Of a stretch of DNA of 64,000 bases, positions 53,559-61,216 are shown one piece after another. The stretch lies in NCBI RefSeq assembly GCF_004006395.2, contig NZ_CP029758.2, forward strand, positions 434,001-498,000, in the 5' to 3' direction. A program made the position numbers and the translations under genes. This stretch comes from Clostridium sp. AWRP (GTDB lineage: Bacteria > Bacillota > Clostridia > Clostridiales > Clostridiaceae). Position 1 is the stretch's first letter, and every line of letters begins with the position of its first letter. The notes beneath the pieces were generated by a model. The model was not told the DNA's origin. It did not search any database and worked only from the letters and a program-made list of their open reading frames with translations.

Positions 53559-54605
53559 ATGGGTAAATTGAAAAGTAGAAAAAAACCGGTGATTCTAATT
53601 ATAATTGCCTTATTAATTGCTGCAGTCGCAATTTTTACCAAACTTGTTTTTTGGAATTCGTCCTACAGTTCACCTAAATACAAGTTTTCGGCGGATCTTT
53701 TAACAAAAATGTTAAAAGCTCAGGAGAGCGGTGGAACTGCAGAACTTTCAAAAGATGAGGTGAATGGAGTTATATCCCTTTATTTTAAGCAGTATAAAAC
53801 TAATGATCTTGTAGTAAAGTCAGTGGAAGCAGATTTTAAAGGTGATAAGATGGTATTTTTTGTACCTGTTACCTATAAAAATTTTAATCTGTTTTTGTCA
53901 TCTCAAGGGGATGTTTCTTTTGAAAAGGGAAAGATAGTATATAACCCTGAATATTTTAAGTTAGGTAAGATTACTTTACCAAAGTCTTATGTATTAAAGA
54001 AATTACAACCTAAGTTGAAAAGTGGAATGGCCCTTGAAGGAGATTCCATAACTATTAGTACTAGTGAACTTCCAATAAGCATAAAAAATATAAATGTAAA
54101 AGATCAGAAACTTTTAGTTACTCTTGAAAAGAAGCAGCTTAATATTGAAGATATGCTTAAAGGAAAAATAAGCAGTTCGTTACAAAATTTTATAAAAAAT
54201 TTTTCTAATGTAAAGAATTTGGACTCTTCCACGAAAACTAATGGTGAGAGCACAGGTGTAAAATCAAATAATAATAGTAATCCATCTGTCAGCAGTACTC
54301 AGTCAAACAGCAGCAAAACTCCTGTTTCACAAGAAAGACAGCAGGCATTAAATAGGTTATCAAGCGGTCTTAATGCGGCTTCAGGCGCTGTAAGTACTGG
54401 AGGACAAAAAGCAGTTATATCACAGATGGCATCTATTGTAAATAATATGAAAGATTCTTCATACAATCCTTATTCCGCAGAAGGTAGTGTTAGAGCTGCC
54501 TATAATAAATTGTCTTCTCAAGAAAAAGCTGAATTAAAAGCTGCTATAGGTTCTAATGTAGACTCATCTGCTGTAAGTATATTAAGCAGTATGATAGGAA
54601 ATTAA
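53559..54605 (+). CDS. Membrane-anchored YpmS-like protein with shared C-terminal domain
   Basis: 348 residues. One N-terminal membrane helix (about 11-30) is followed by an extracellular domain (about 45-215) that resembles the YpmS/DUF2140 family (LSKDEVNGVISLYF, GDKMVFFVPVTYKN, ITLPKSYVLKKLQP). A Ser/Asn-rich linker (about 225-260) and a C-terminal helical domain (about 265-348) like the end of the CWB2 protein upstream complete it. It is 30 nt upstream of the Wzz-like gene and probably in the same transcript, suggesting a role at the membrane-wall interface in polymer export. ATG 53559 follows AGGAG. Confidence 0.65.
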   Translation: MGKLKSRKKPVILIIIALLIAAVAIFTKLVFWNSSYSSPKYKFSADLLTKMLKAQESGGTAELSKDEVNGVISLYFKQYKTNDLVVKSVEADFKGDKMVFFVPVTYKNFNLFLSSQGDVSFEKGKIVYNPEYFKLGKITLPKSYVLKKLQPKLKSGMALEGDSITISTSELPISIKNINVKDQKLLVTLEKKQLNIEDMLKGKISSSLQNFIKNFSNVKNLDSSTKTNGESTGVKSNNNSNPSVSSTQSNSSKTPVSQERQQALNRLSSGLNAASGAVSTGGQKAVISQMASIVNNMKDSSYNPYSAEGSVRAAYNKLSSQEKAELKAAIGSNVDSSAVSILSSMIGN

Positions 54606-54635
54606 TTTACGCCAAATTCAAGGAGGAATATCTTA

Positions 54636-55319
54636 ATGGAAGAAGAAACAACGCTAGATCTTAGAGACTTCTATTATATATTGAAAAAGAGATTTAAACT
54701 CATAGTATTAGTAACGGTAGCTTGTACTTTACTGGCTGGAATTTTAAGTTTTTTTGTAATAAAACCAACCTATGAAGCAAGCACTACTATAATAGTTGGA
54801 AAACCTGAAAACAGCCAAAAATCCAATACCCAATACAATGAGGTTATGATGTATCAAAATTTGGTAAAGACCTATGCACAAATTGCAGGATCAAATGCTG
54901 TTATGGAAAGTGCTTCTAATAAGATGAATGGCTCTGTAAGTGCAGGTCAACTTCAAAAGATTATTACAGTTACACCACAGCAGGGTACACAAATTTTACA
55001 AATAAAAGGGCAGAGTAAAGATCCATCCCAGGCTGTAAATATGGTAAATGCAGTATCAAATTCTTTTATAACTGAATCCAAAAGAGTATTTCCAACAGGC
55101 GGAGATATACAGATTATGGATAGACCTCAGTTCCCTAACAAACCGGTAAAACCTAAAAAAGTGCTTAATATGGCAATTGCATTCTTTATTGGACTTATGG
55201 CCTCTGTTGGTTTTTCATTTATGTTGGAATATATGGACAATACTATAAAGACAGAAGAAGATGTAAATAAAACTTTGGGGATGCCTGTAATAGGTATAAT
55301 ACCAAAAGGCAACATGTAG
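54636..55319 (+). CDS. Wzz/YveK-type capsular polysaccharide co-polymerase (kinase modulator)
   Basis: 227 residues with two membrane helices (about 19-41 and 177-199) around an extracellular domain, matching the Wzz family. The proline-rich segment before TM2 (RPQFPNKPVKPKK) is typical. It controls polymer chain length and activates the BY-kinase encoded two genes downstream. ATG 54636 follows AAGGAGG. It is the first clear gene of the exopolysaccharide operon. Confidence 0.88.
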   Translation: MEEETTLDLRDFYYILKKRFKLIVLVTVACTLLAGILSFFVIKPTYEASTTIIVGKPENSQKSNTQYNEVMMYQNLVKTYAQIAGSNAVMESASNKMNGSVSAGQLQKIITVTPQQGTQILQIKGQSKDPSQAVNMVNAVSNSFITESKRVFPTGGDIQIMDRPQFPNKPVKPKKVLNMAIAFFIGLMASVGFSFMLEYMDNTIKTEEDVNKTLGMPVIGIIPKGNM

Positions 55320-55421
55320 ACAATTCACAGTGCACGATGCACGATGCACAATTGAGAATTAATTGTGAACTGTGAACTGTGAACTGTAAATTGTGAAATG
55401 TGAATTGTGAATTGTGCATTG
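55320..55421. repeat. Large fold-back array of 7-nt repeats between wzz and cpsB
   Basis: A left run in one orientation (TTCACAG, TGCACGA, TGCACGA) meets a right run in the other (TTGTGAA, CTGTGAA, CTGTGAA and more). It is the longest array in the window, nearly 100 nt, and would form a long hairpin in the mRNA just before the cpsB ribosome site. Confidence 0.7.
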
Positions 55422-55435
55422 AAAAGGGGTATAGC

Positions 55436-56203
55436 ATGATAGATATACACAGTCATATACTTCCGGGTATAGATGATGGATCAAAATCCATGGAAGATAC
55501 TATGAATATGCTGAGGCTTACAGAAGAAGATGGGGTGGAAACTATAGCCGCAACCCCCCATTTTTATAAAGGATACTATGAAAACAGCTATAAAGATGTT
55601 ATTGAATTAGTAGATAAGGTGAGGAATGAAGCTAAGCAGGAGAATATATGTGTAAATATTGTTTCAGCTCAGGAAGTGTTTTTGGACAGACATACCATTG
55701 AAAATTTTAAGTCAGGGGAAATAGGATGTATTGAAGGAACTAATTACATGCTGGTAGAGCTGCCAATGATGAATTTACCCCAAAATGCTCTGGATATTAT
55801 ATATGAACTTGAAATAAGAGGTGTGCATCCAATTTTGGCCCACCCTGAAAGGTATAAGTACATTATAGACACACCTTCTAAAATAAATGAATTTATAAAT
55901 GAAAAATGTTTACTTCAAGTAAATACAGGGAGTCTTTTAGGCCTCTTTGGGAAAAAGGTAAAAAAAACTGCAGAACTTCTTATAGAAAGTGGAGTGAGCA
56001 GCTTTATAGCTTCAGATGCCCATTCCACAGGAGTAAGGTGCCCTGGTATCAGTAAAGCTTTAGAGGAAGCTTCGCGATTTAACAAGGGTATAGAAGAACA
56101 AGTACTAGATAATTGCAAAAAAATGCTTAAAAATGAAATAATACAGCTCCCAGAGGAAAGAATAAAAGAGAGAAAGGGTATTTTTAGTTTTTTGAGAAGA
56201 TAG
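55436..56203 (+). CDS. Metal-dependent protein tyrosine phosphatase, CpsB/YwqE type
   Basis: 255 residues of the PHP superfamily. The metal-binding motif DIHSHILPGIDDG starts at residue 3, with further His/Asp in TPHF, HPERY and SDAHS. It removes phosphate from the tyrosine-rich tail of the BY-kinase encoded next to it and so controls polysaccharide export. ATG 55436 follows AAAAGGGG; in-frame sequence upstream comes from the heptamer repeat. Confidence 0.92.
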   Translation: MIDIHSHILPGIDDGSKSMEDTMNMLRLTEEDGVETIAATPHFYKGYYENSYKDVIELVDKVRNEAKQENICVNIVSAQEVFLDRHTIENFKSGEIGCIEGTNYMLVELPMMNLPQNALDIIYELEIRGVHPILAHPERYKYIIDTPSKINEFINEKCLLQVNTGSLLGLFGKKVKKTAELLIESGVSSFIASDAHSTGVRCPGISKALEEASRFNKGIEEQVLDNCKKMLKNEIIQLPEERIKERKGIFSFLRR

Positions 56204-56242
56204 ATAAAAGTACCATTATGATAGATAAATGGAGTGAAGACA

Positions 56243-56962
56243 ATGGAAAAACCAGATATAATCACTGTAAAAAATCCTAAGGATCCTATTGCCGAAGCTT
56301 ATAGGACACTTAGAACCAATATTCAGTTTTCTTCTTTTGACAAGAAGATACAGACTATAATGCTCACAAGTTCAGGACCTGGAGAAGGAAAATCAACTAC
56401 CTGCTCAAATTTGGCAGTAGTTATGGCAGAGTCAGGCTCAAAAACAATCATAATAGATTGTGACCAGAGAAAACCCAGGCTTCACAAGATATTTTTGACT
56501 TCAAATGAAATTGGATTGTCAGATGTTTTGGCTGGAAAAGTTGAATTTGAGGACGCTGTAAAGGAAACAGGCGTAGAAAATCTTAACCTGTTAACGTCAG
56601 GTACCAGACCGCCTAATCCATCAGAGCTTTTGGGATCAAAGAAAATGGAAAACTTTTTACAGGACTTAAAGGAAAAATATGAATACATAATAATAGATAC
56701 GCCCCCTGTAGTTGCAGTAACAGATGCACAGCTTTTGTCCCGTTATGCAGATGGATGCCTGCTTGTAATAGCATCTTCCCAGGTGGAAAAAGAAGCAGCA
56801 GTAAAGGCTAAGGAACTTCTTGTAAAGGTAAATGCCAATATAATAGGAGTAGTTTTAAATAAGCTGGAGATAAAGGAAAAGGGCTATTACGGCTATTACT
56901 ACCATTATTATTATGGCAGTGATGGAACTAAAATTAAAAAGAAAGAAAAAAGAAAAAAATAA
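56243..56962 (+). CDS. Bacterial tyrosine kinase, CpsD/YwqD type
   Basis: 239 residues. Walker A is SSGPGEGKST (about 45-54), Walker A' is IIIDCDQRKP and Walker B is IIIDTPP. The C terminus has a cluster of tyrosines (GYYGYYYHYYYG) for autophosphorylation, then a lysine-rich end. It works with the Wzz-like protein and the CpsB-type phosphatase as the control unit of EPS synthesis. ATG 56243 is 8 nt after GGAG; a GTG at 56234 overlaps that site. Confidence 0.93.
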   Translation: MEKPDIITVKNPKDPIAEAYRTLRTNIQFSSFDKKIQTIMLTSSGPGEGKSTTCSNLAVVMAESGSKTIIIDCDQRKPRLHKIFLTSNEIGLSDVLAGKVEFEDAVKETGVENLNLLTSGTRPPNPSELLGSKKMENFLQDLKEKYEYIIIDTPPVVAVTDAQLLSRYADGCLLVIASSQVEKEAAVKAKELLVKVNANIIGVVLNKLEIKEKGYYGYYYHYYYGSDGTKIKKKEKRKK

Positions 56963-57082
56963 TGTATTTTTAAAAAGTGGTTGGAATTCTAAGTTGGATA
57001 TTCTAACCATTTTATTTTTTTGAAAAAATTTTGCCTCTTTTCTAAAAGGTGCATATATATTACTTGAAAGGGGTTGATAAAC

Positions 57083-57310
57083 ATGGCTGTAAAGTCAACA
57101 ACATTGCAAACTTCATTAATACTAAAGTATAAGGATGGTTTAGATGCCAAGGGGAAAGAGGTAATTAAACAACAGAGGTTTTCAAACATCAAGACAACTG
57201 CTGCAGACCAGGATATCTACAATGTTGCAAAGGAAATAGAAAAGCTTCTTGGAAAGACATTAAATGAACTTGTAAAGCAAGACCAGAATGCCATAACAGT
57301 AACTGCTTAA
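57083..57310 (+). CDS. DUF1659-like small protein
   Basis: 75 residues: MAVKSTTLQTSLILKYKDG, a charged middle segment, then NVAKEIEKLLGKTLNEL and a short beta end. This fits the DUF1659 family of small Firmicute proteins of unknown function, often encoded next to a DUF2922 protein, as it is here. ATG 57083 follows AAAGGGG. Confidence 0.75.
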   Translation: MAVKSTTLQTSLILKYKDGLDAKGKEVIKQQRFSNIKTTAADQDIYNVAKEIEKLLGKTLNELVKQDQNAITVTA

Positions 57311-57321
57311 GCTTAAACTTA

Positions 57322-57356
57322 AAATTGTGAATTGTGAACTGTGAATTGTGAATTGA
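57322..57356 (+). repeat. 7-nt tandem repeat array between the DUF genes
   Basis: Five units (TTGTGAA, TTGTGAA, CTGTGAA, TTGTGAA, TTG) end shortly before the AAGGGTGGG site of the DUF2922-like gene. Confidence 0.65.
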
Positions 57357-57376
57357 AAAGAAGGGTGGGAAAAATT

Positions 57377-57595
57377 ATGAGTAAATCACTAGTTATGAGT
57401 TTCTTTAATGAGCAAGGTAAAAAAACTTCTATAAAGGTTCAAAATGTAAAAGAGGGCATCACAGATCTGGAAGTAAAAAATGCTATGACGGCAATTATTG
57501 CAAAAAATGTATTCACTTCAAAAAGTGGAAATCTAAAATCCATAGATGCAGCACATATTTTAGATAGTTCAACTACGGAACTTGAGGTAAAATAG
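57377..57595 (+). CDS. DUF2922-like small protein
   Basis: 72 residues (SLVMSFFNEQGKKTSIKV, VKNAMTAIIAKNVF, ending TTELEVK), matching the DUF2922 family. It is paired with the DUF1659-like gene, 66 nt upstream. Function unknown. ATG 57377 follows GGGTGGG. Confidence 0.75.
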   Translation: MSKSLVMSFFNEQGKKTSIKVQNVKEGITDLEVKNAMTAIIAKNVFTSKSGNLKSIDAAHILDSSTTELEVK

Positions 57596-57613
57596 GCATA
57601 AGTAAGTAAAAAG

Positions 57614-57650
57614 CAGCGGATTTAGGCTAGTATTGTCTAAATCCGCTAGC
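57614..57650 (+). terminator. Hairpin after the DUF pair, T-run interrupted by a mobile element
   Basis: AGCGGATTTAG and CTAAATCCGCT pair perfectly. The usual T-run is only TTTA before the IS605-like element that starts at 57656, so the element may have inserted into the terminator tail. Confidence 0.6.
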
Positions 57651-57655
57651 TTTAT

Positions 57656-57787
57656 CTGATGGCTACCAGCCGTAATACCCCCATCTTCTTATAAAGTGGG
57701 GGATAACGGCTGCTACGCCCCTGGATAACGATTTCTAAGTTTCAGATGGAGAAAAAAACTCCACCTGAAACCAAGAACTCTGTTTAT
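57656..57787 (+). repeat. IS605-like two-hairpin element, mixed A/B type
   Basis: It is flanked by TTTAT. The left part starts CTGATGGCTACC like type A, with AGCCGT/ACGGCT arms and an inner CCCCCA/TGGGGG pair. The right part is type B: GGATAACGATTTC, TTTCAGATGGAG/CTCCACCTGAAA, CCAAGAACTCTG. Its stems differ in sequence from the other copies but still pair. The rest of 57788-57958 is AT-rich leader of the sigma-like gene. Confidence 0.78.
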
Positions 57788-57958
57788 ATAAAGTTAGATA
57801 AAAAGTGTTACTTTTATAAGGGAAATGTGGTCTTATATAGTGAAAGGTATATATTCTCATATTTAGCTTAATTTACATAATGTGCATTTCAATTATAAAT
57901 GATATATATGTTATGTTGTAAATATTACCTTTAAAAATACTGTATTGGGGGAATGGCT

Positions 57959-58582
57959 ATGGAAAATGACATCCACCTGAAGGAGCTTATAAAGGGAGTT
58001 AAAAATGAAGAACCTTACTGGACAGCTAGACTAGAAACACACTTTATAAAAATTATAGAAGAACTTTATGATGAAAAGATGTTTAAACACTGTGGAAGTA
58101 TTTATGAAGCAGATGTTAAAAATAAATGTCTTCACAAAATGATTGTATATTGTGAAAAATTCAGGGGAAGCACCTGGAGTGAATTTAAAAGCTACAACAT
58201 AAAGATAATAAGAAGTGTCATAGTAAATGCTGTAAATAGTAATTGCAGGGTAAAAAATATTACTCTAAATTTGGAAAACGATTTCAACGAAGAAGATGCG
58301 ATGGACTATATGTGCAATAGGCATAAAGGAAGCGTAACTATGGAAGACGAGATATTAAATAAAATTATTTTAGAGGAAATGTTTGAATATTTTAATGGAC
58401 AATTAAATGAAAAAGAAAGAAAAACCATGTATTTAATTATTCACTATGACAATTTAAAAGAATATTCTAAAAAAAACAATTGCAATTATAATGCACTTAA
58501 GCAGAGAGTGTATAGGCTCAGGAAAAAGTTAAACAAGCTTAGAAGAAAATACTACTTAAAAATCGGACTTGATGAAATTTGA
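57959..58582 (+). CDS. Sigma-70-like regulatory protein, first of a pair
   Basis: 207 residues. The C-terminal 60 residues form a sigma region-4-like helix-turn-helix (LNEKERKTMYLIIHYDNLKE, NYNALKQRVYRLRKKL). The N-terminal part is helical and may be a degenerate region 2. It resembles the small alternative sigma factors of clostridia, but the match is weaker than for the gene that follows, 19 nt downstream. ATG 57959 is preferred (GGGGGA 8 nt upstream); ATG 57953 is too close to the site. Confidence 0.6.
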   Translation: MENDIHLKELIKGVKNEEPYWTARLETHFIKIIEELYDEKMFKHCGSIYEADVKNKCLHKMIVYCEKFRGSTWSEFKSYNIKIIRSVIVNAVNSNCRVKNITLNLENDFNEEDAMDYMCNRHKGSVTMEDEILNKIILEEMFEYFNGQLNEKERKTMYLIIHYDNLKEYSKKNNCNYNALKQRVYRLRKKLNKLRRKYYLKIGLDEI

Positions 58583-58601
58583 AAATTAGGGGGATAAAAG
58601 T

Positions 58602-59168
58602 ATGGAAAATCTACAGCTTGAAATTTTACTTGAAAGAGCCCAGAGTGGAGACAAAAATGCAGTAGAGAATATATGCATCAAATTCAACGGCATGGTAATT
58701 AATATGGCAAAATGTACTTATATAAAAGGATACGATATGGAGGACCTGATACAAGAAGGACGGTATTCTGTTATAAAGGCAATTGGAATGTATGATATAA
58801 ATTCTAAATATCCATTTGCCGCCTATGTGAAAAGTTCTGTTAAAAAGAATTTCTATAATATGATAAGAAGCAATATAAGGAAGGTAAGCTGCTGCAGCCT
58901 TTACAGCAAAAATGAGGAAGGGTGCGAGTTCATAAATATGATAGCTTCAGATGAAAATATTGAAGAGAATTTGATAAAAAGAAAGCTTATAATTCAGCTG
59001 AATAAAGCTATGGACAAGCTTCCCGAGGATAAAAGAAATTTAATAGATTGGTACTATATTCAAGATAGGAGTTTAAATGAGTATGCTGAAAAAGAGGGAA
59101 TCTCTTATAGAACTGCGGTATATAGGAAGAGAAAAGCCCTGGAGAGTTTAAAGAACTTTTTAGTTTGA
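58602..59168 (+). CDS. Small alternative sigma factor, second of a pair
   Basis: 188 residues. Region 2 is clear (YDMEDLIQEGRYSVIKAI, YPFAAYVKSSVKKNFYNMI) and region 4 follows (LPEDKRNLIDWYYIQDRSL, ISYRTAVYRKRKALESL). It has the size of clostridial TcdR/UviA-type or ECF sigma factors, but no anti-sigma gene is nearby. With the preceding sigma-like protein it may control the EPS genes or the DUF pair. ATG 58602 follows AGGGGGA. Confidence 0.78.
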   Translation: MENLQLEILLERAQSGDKNAVENICIKFNGMVINMAKCTYIKGYDMEDLIQEGRYSVIKAIGMYDINSKYPFAAYVKSSVKKNFYNMIRSNIRKVSCCSLYSKNEEGCEFINMIASDENIEENLIKRKLIIQLNKAMDKLPEDKRNLIDWYYIQDRSLNEYAEKEGISYRTAVYRKRKALESLKNFLV

Positions 59169-59332
59169 AAGTTGACTTATGCAAGCCATATACTAACAAA
59201 TTTCATCACACTAAAAACTTTTAATAAGTCTAAAGTTCGGTATTTTGAAAATCTAAAGAAGCTTATATAAACTCGTACCTCAGACAATTCAAAAACCCTA
59301 AGCTTTTTAATAAATTTTCTATTAAGACTTAT

Positions 59333-59460
59333 CCGATGACTACCTGCTCTAATATTCCAACTTCTTCAAGTGGGAGTAAAGAGCAGCTACGTCCCTGGAT
59401 AACGATTTCTAAGCATCAGGTGGAGTCAAAACTCCATCTGATGCCAAGAACTCTGTTTAT
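59333..59460 (+). repeat. IS605-like two-hairpin element, type B
   Basis: The left flank is CTTAT and the right end is TTTAT. TGCTCT/AGAGCA arms enclose an AACTT/AAGT hairpin, then GGATAACGATTTC, and GCATCAGGTGGAG/CTCCATCTGATGC with a TCAAAA loop. It is the cleanest type-B copy. Confidence 0.8.
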
Positions 59461-59517
59461 ATACAAAATATTTAAATGTATTTGCTCATTGTAAAATATT
59501 TCTACGCATAAGTTTAT

Positions 59518-59693
59518 CTGATGGCTACCTACTGTAACACTCCAGCTTTTATCAAAGTGGGAGATAACAGTAGCTACGCCCCTAGATAATTCATCTAAAC
59601 TTAGTTAAAAAATAAAACTTTAAAGAGAAAGCCACTATCATCAAATCATAGATTTGGGATATCTGCTTTGCCAGCTAAGTAAGATTCATTGAT
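59518..59693 (+). repeat. IS605-like two-hairpin element, type A, with a disrupted right hairpin
   Basis: It begins after TTTAT with CTGATGGCTACCTACTGTAA and has ACAGTAGCTACGCCCCTAGA and CATCTAAACTTAG. About 55 extra nt split the right-end hairpin before CTAAGTAAGATTCATTGAT. It lies only 57 nt from the type-B copy at 59333. Confidence 0.72.
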
Positions 59694-59829
59694 TTTTAAG
59701 TTAGAAAGGTCTGCGTGGAGTTCCTAAAATACCTCACTAAGACTTATACAAAAAGTTTTTAAATGTGCTTTCAATTTTGTTAGCATATTTTATGTATAAG
59801 CTCAAATTTCAATTAGAGAGTCTAAGAGA

Positions 59830-59872
59830 AAAATGAAGCGTCTGGCAAATCCAGACGCTATTTTTTTATTTT
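59830..59872 (+). terminator. Rho-independent terminator
   Basis: AGCGTCTGG, an AAAT loop, CCAGACGCT, then ATTTTTTTATTTTT. It separates the sigma pair from the EPS transcript; it is more than 650 nt downstream of the sigma gene. Confidence 0.88.
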
Positions 59873-60397
59873 TAAATGCAAATTGTGTTTAAAAAAGATG
59901 ACAATATGACAAAGTTTTTAAAAGATAATGTATTAAAAATTGTCCACATTTAATTCTAATAAAGTTAATATTAAATATAAATATTTTTCCTATTTTTTTA
60001 TTAAAATTTACAAATAGGTTGTATTTAAAGGTTGTCTATATTTAAATAGGGTATTATAATTAAAAAAGAAGGTAGTATATTAATCTAATTGGTGAAAAAA
60101 ATGGGTAACTTGGTTAATATATATGTTTTTTTACATAAAGTTCAATAAGGTATAAACGAAGATACTAATGTGGAATTAATAGCCTCAGATCAGATGAGGA
60201 ATTTTATTGAGAGGTTTAACTGAAGTAAATTTCTCATAAAATGTTTGATACTGGGTTTATTTTTGCAATAATTAAAATTTATGAATTTAATATATAAAAT
60301 TAGTTCTAGATTTAAAGAAAGTGGCATATACATATAAAGATTTTGTTTAAAAAAAGTGTTATGTGGGTTCGATTATTGTATAAGTAGGGGGGATTAT
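59873..60397 (+). other. Long AT-rich leader region before the EPS priming gene
   Basis: About 525 nt with no gene. It probably holds the promoter and leader of the downstream polysaccharide genes, which would fit LoaP-type control of long transcripts. I see no confident promoter or riboswitch. Confidence 0.35.
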
Positions 60398-61066
60398 ATG
60401 ACAGAATTGCAAAGCAGACCTATGGAAGTAACAGTAGAAAATATGGAAAATTATAAAAAAAGTGCGATTTATTATTTTGTTAAAAGAGGTATAGATTTAA
60501 TTTTGTCTTTTTTAGGCATCATCGCCTTTTCTCCTATGATGTTGATGGTGGCTATTGCAATCAAGCTTGATTCAAGGGGATCTGTTATATTTTCTCAAGT
60601 GAGAGTGGGTATGGATGGAAAACCTTTTAAAATGTATAAATTTCGCTCTATGGTAGATGATGCAGAAGAACTTTTGGACAATCTTAGGGGCAAAAATGAA
60701 ATGACAGGACCCATGTTCAAGATAAAAGAAGATCCGAGAATTACAAGGGTAGGTAAGTTTATAAGAAAAACAAGTCTTGATGAACTTCCCCAATTGTTCA
60801 ATGTAATTAAAGGGGACATGTCACTTGTTGGACCAAGACCCAATCTTCCACAGGAGGTAGTAAAGTTTACCGAGTATCAAAAGAAAAAACTTATTGTAAA
60901 GCCTGGACTTACGTGTTACTGGCAGGTTATGGGAAGAAGCAGTATTGATTTTGATGATTGGATGAGATTGGATTTAGAATATATAAGGGACAGAAGTACA
61001 CTGCTGGATATAAAGCTTATATTTAGAACTTTGGGTGTATTTTTGGGGGATGAAAATGCGAGCTAA
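60398..61066 (+). CDS. EPS priming sugar-phosphate transferase
   Basis: 222 residues, the short form of the WcaJ/PglC-type polyprenyl-phosphate hexose-1-phosphate transferases. It has one membrane segment (about 27-50, ending LKDS-like at VAIAIKLDSRG) and the catalytic core (FRSMVDDAE, GKFIRKTSLDELPQL, MSLVGPRP). It loads the first sugar of the repeat unit onto undecaprenyl phosphate at the membrane. ATG 60398 follows AGGGGGG; the GTG at 60356 has no site. Confidence 0.9.
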   Translation: MTELQSRPMEVTVENMENYKKSAIYYFVKRGIDLILSFLGIIAFSPMMLMVAIAIKLDSRGSVIFSQVRVGMDGKPFKMYKFRSMVDDAEELLDNLRGKNEMTGPMFKIKEDPRITRVGKFIRKTSLDELPQLFNVIKGDMSLVGPRPNLPQEVVKFTEYQKKKLIVKPGLTCYWQVMGRSSIDFDDWMRLDLEYIRDRSTLLDIKLIFRTLGVFLGDENAS

Positions 61067-61087
61067 GAGGCTGCATTATAACACAAA

Positions 61088-61134
61088 TTTTAGATACTTA
61101 AAATCGTCGCGCTGCCGCGTTTTGATTATCTAAA
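61088..61134 (+). promoter_or_regulatory. Hairpin upstream of the LoaP gene
   Basis: TTTAGATA and TATCTAAA arms, extended by AAAA/TTTT and CG/CG, around a CGCGCTGC-type loop. LoaP proteins are known to bind an RNA hairpin near their target operons, so this is a candidate, but no consensus was checked. A decayed piece of the MITE-like repeat follows at about 61148-61185. Confidence 0.35.
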
Positions 61135-61216
61135 TGTCATAAATATATAGAATTCACAGTTAAAAGGTTGTATTTTAGCTGCGGAGGGGCGAAGCCTGCC
61201 CAAAAGGAGGACAATT

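Noticed and set aside
2590..57356. CRISPR array made of the TTGTGAA repeats
   Set aside because: The units are only 7 nt, in direct contact without spacers, and no cas gene is present in the window.
57656..59693. Riboswitch or T-box interpretation of the two-hairpin elements
   Set aside because: Copies occur at gene 3' ends and in both orientations, with conserved outer borders next to TTTAT, which fits mobile DNA better than a leader regulator. No T-box specifier or antiterminator motif was seen.
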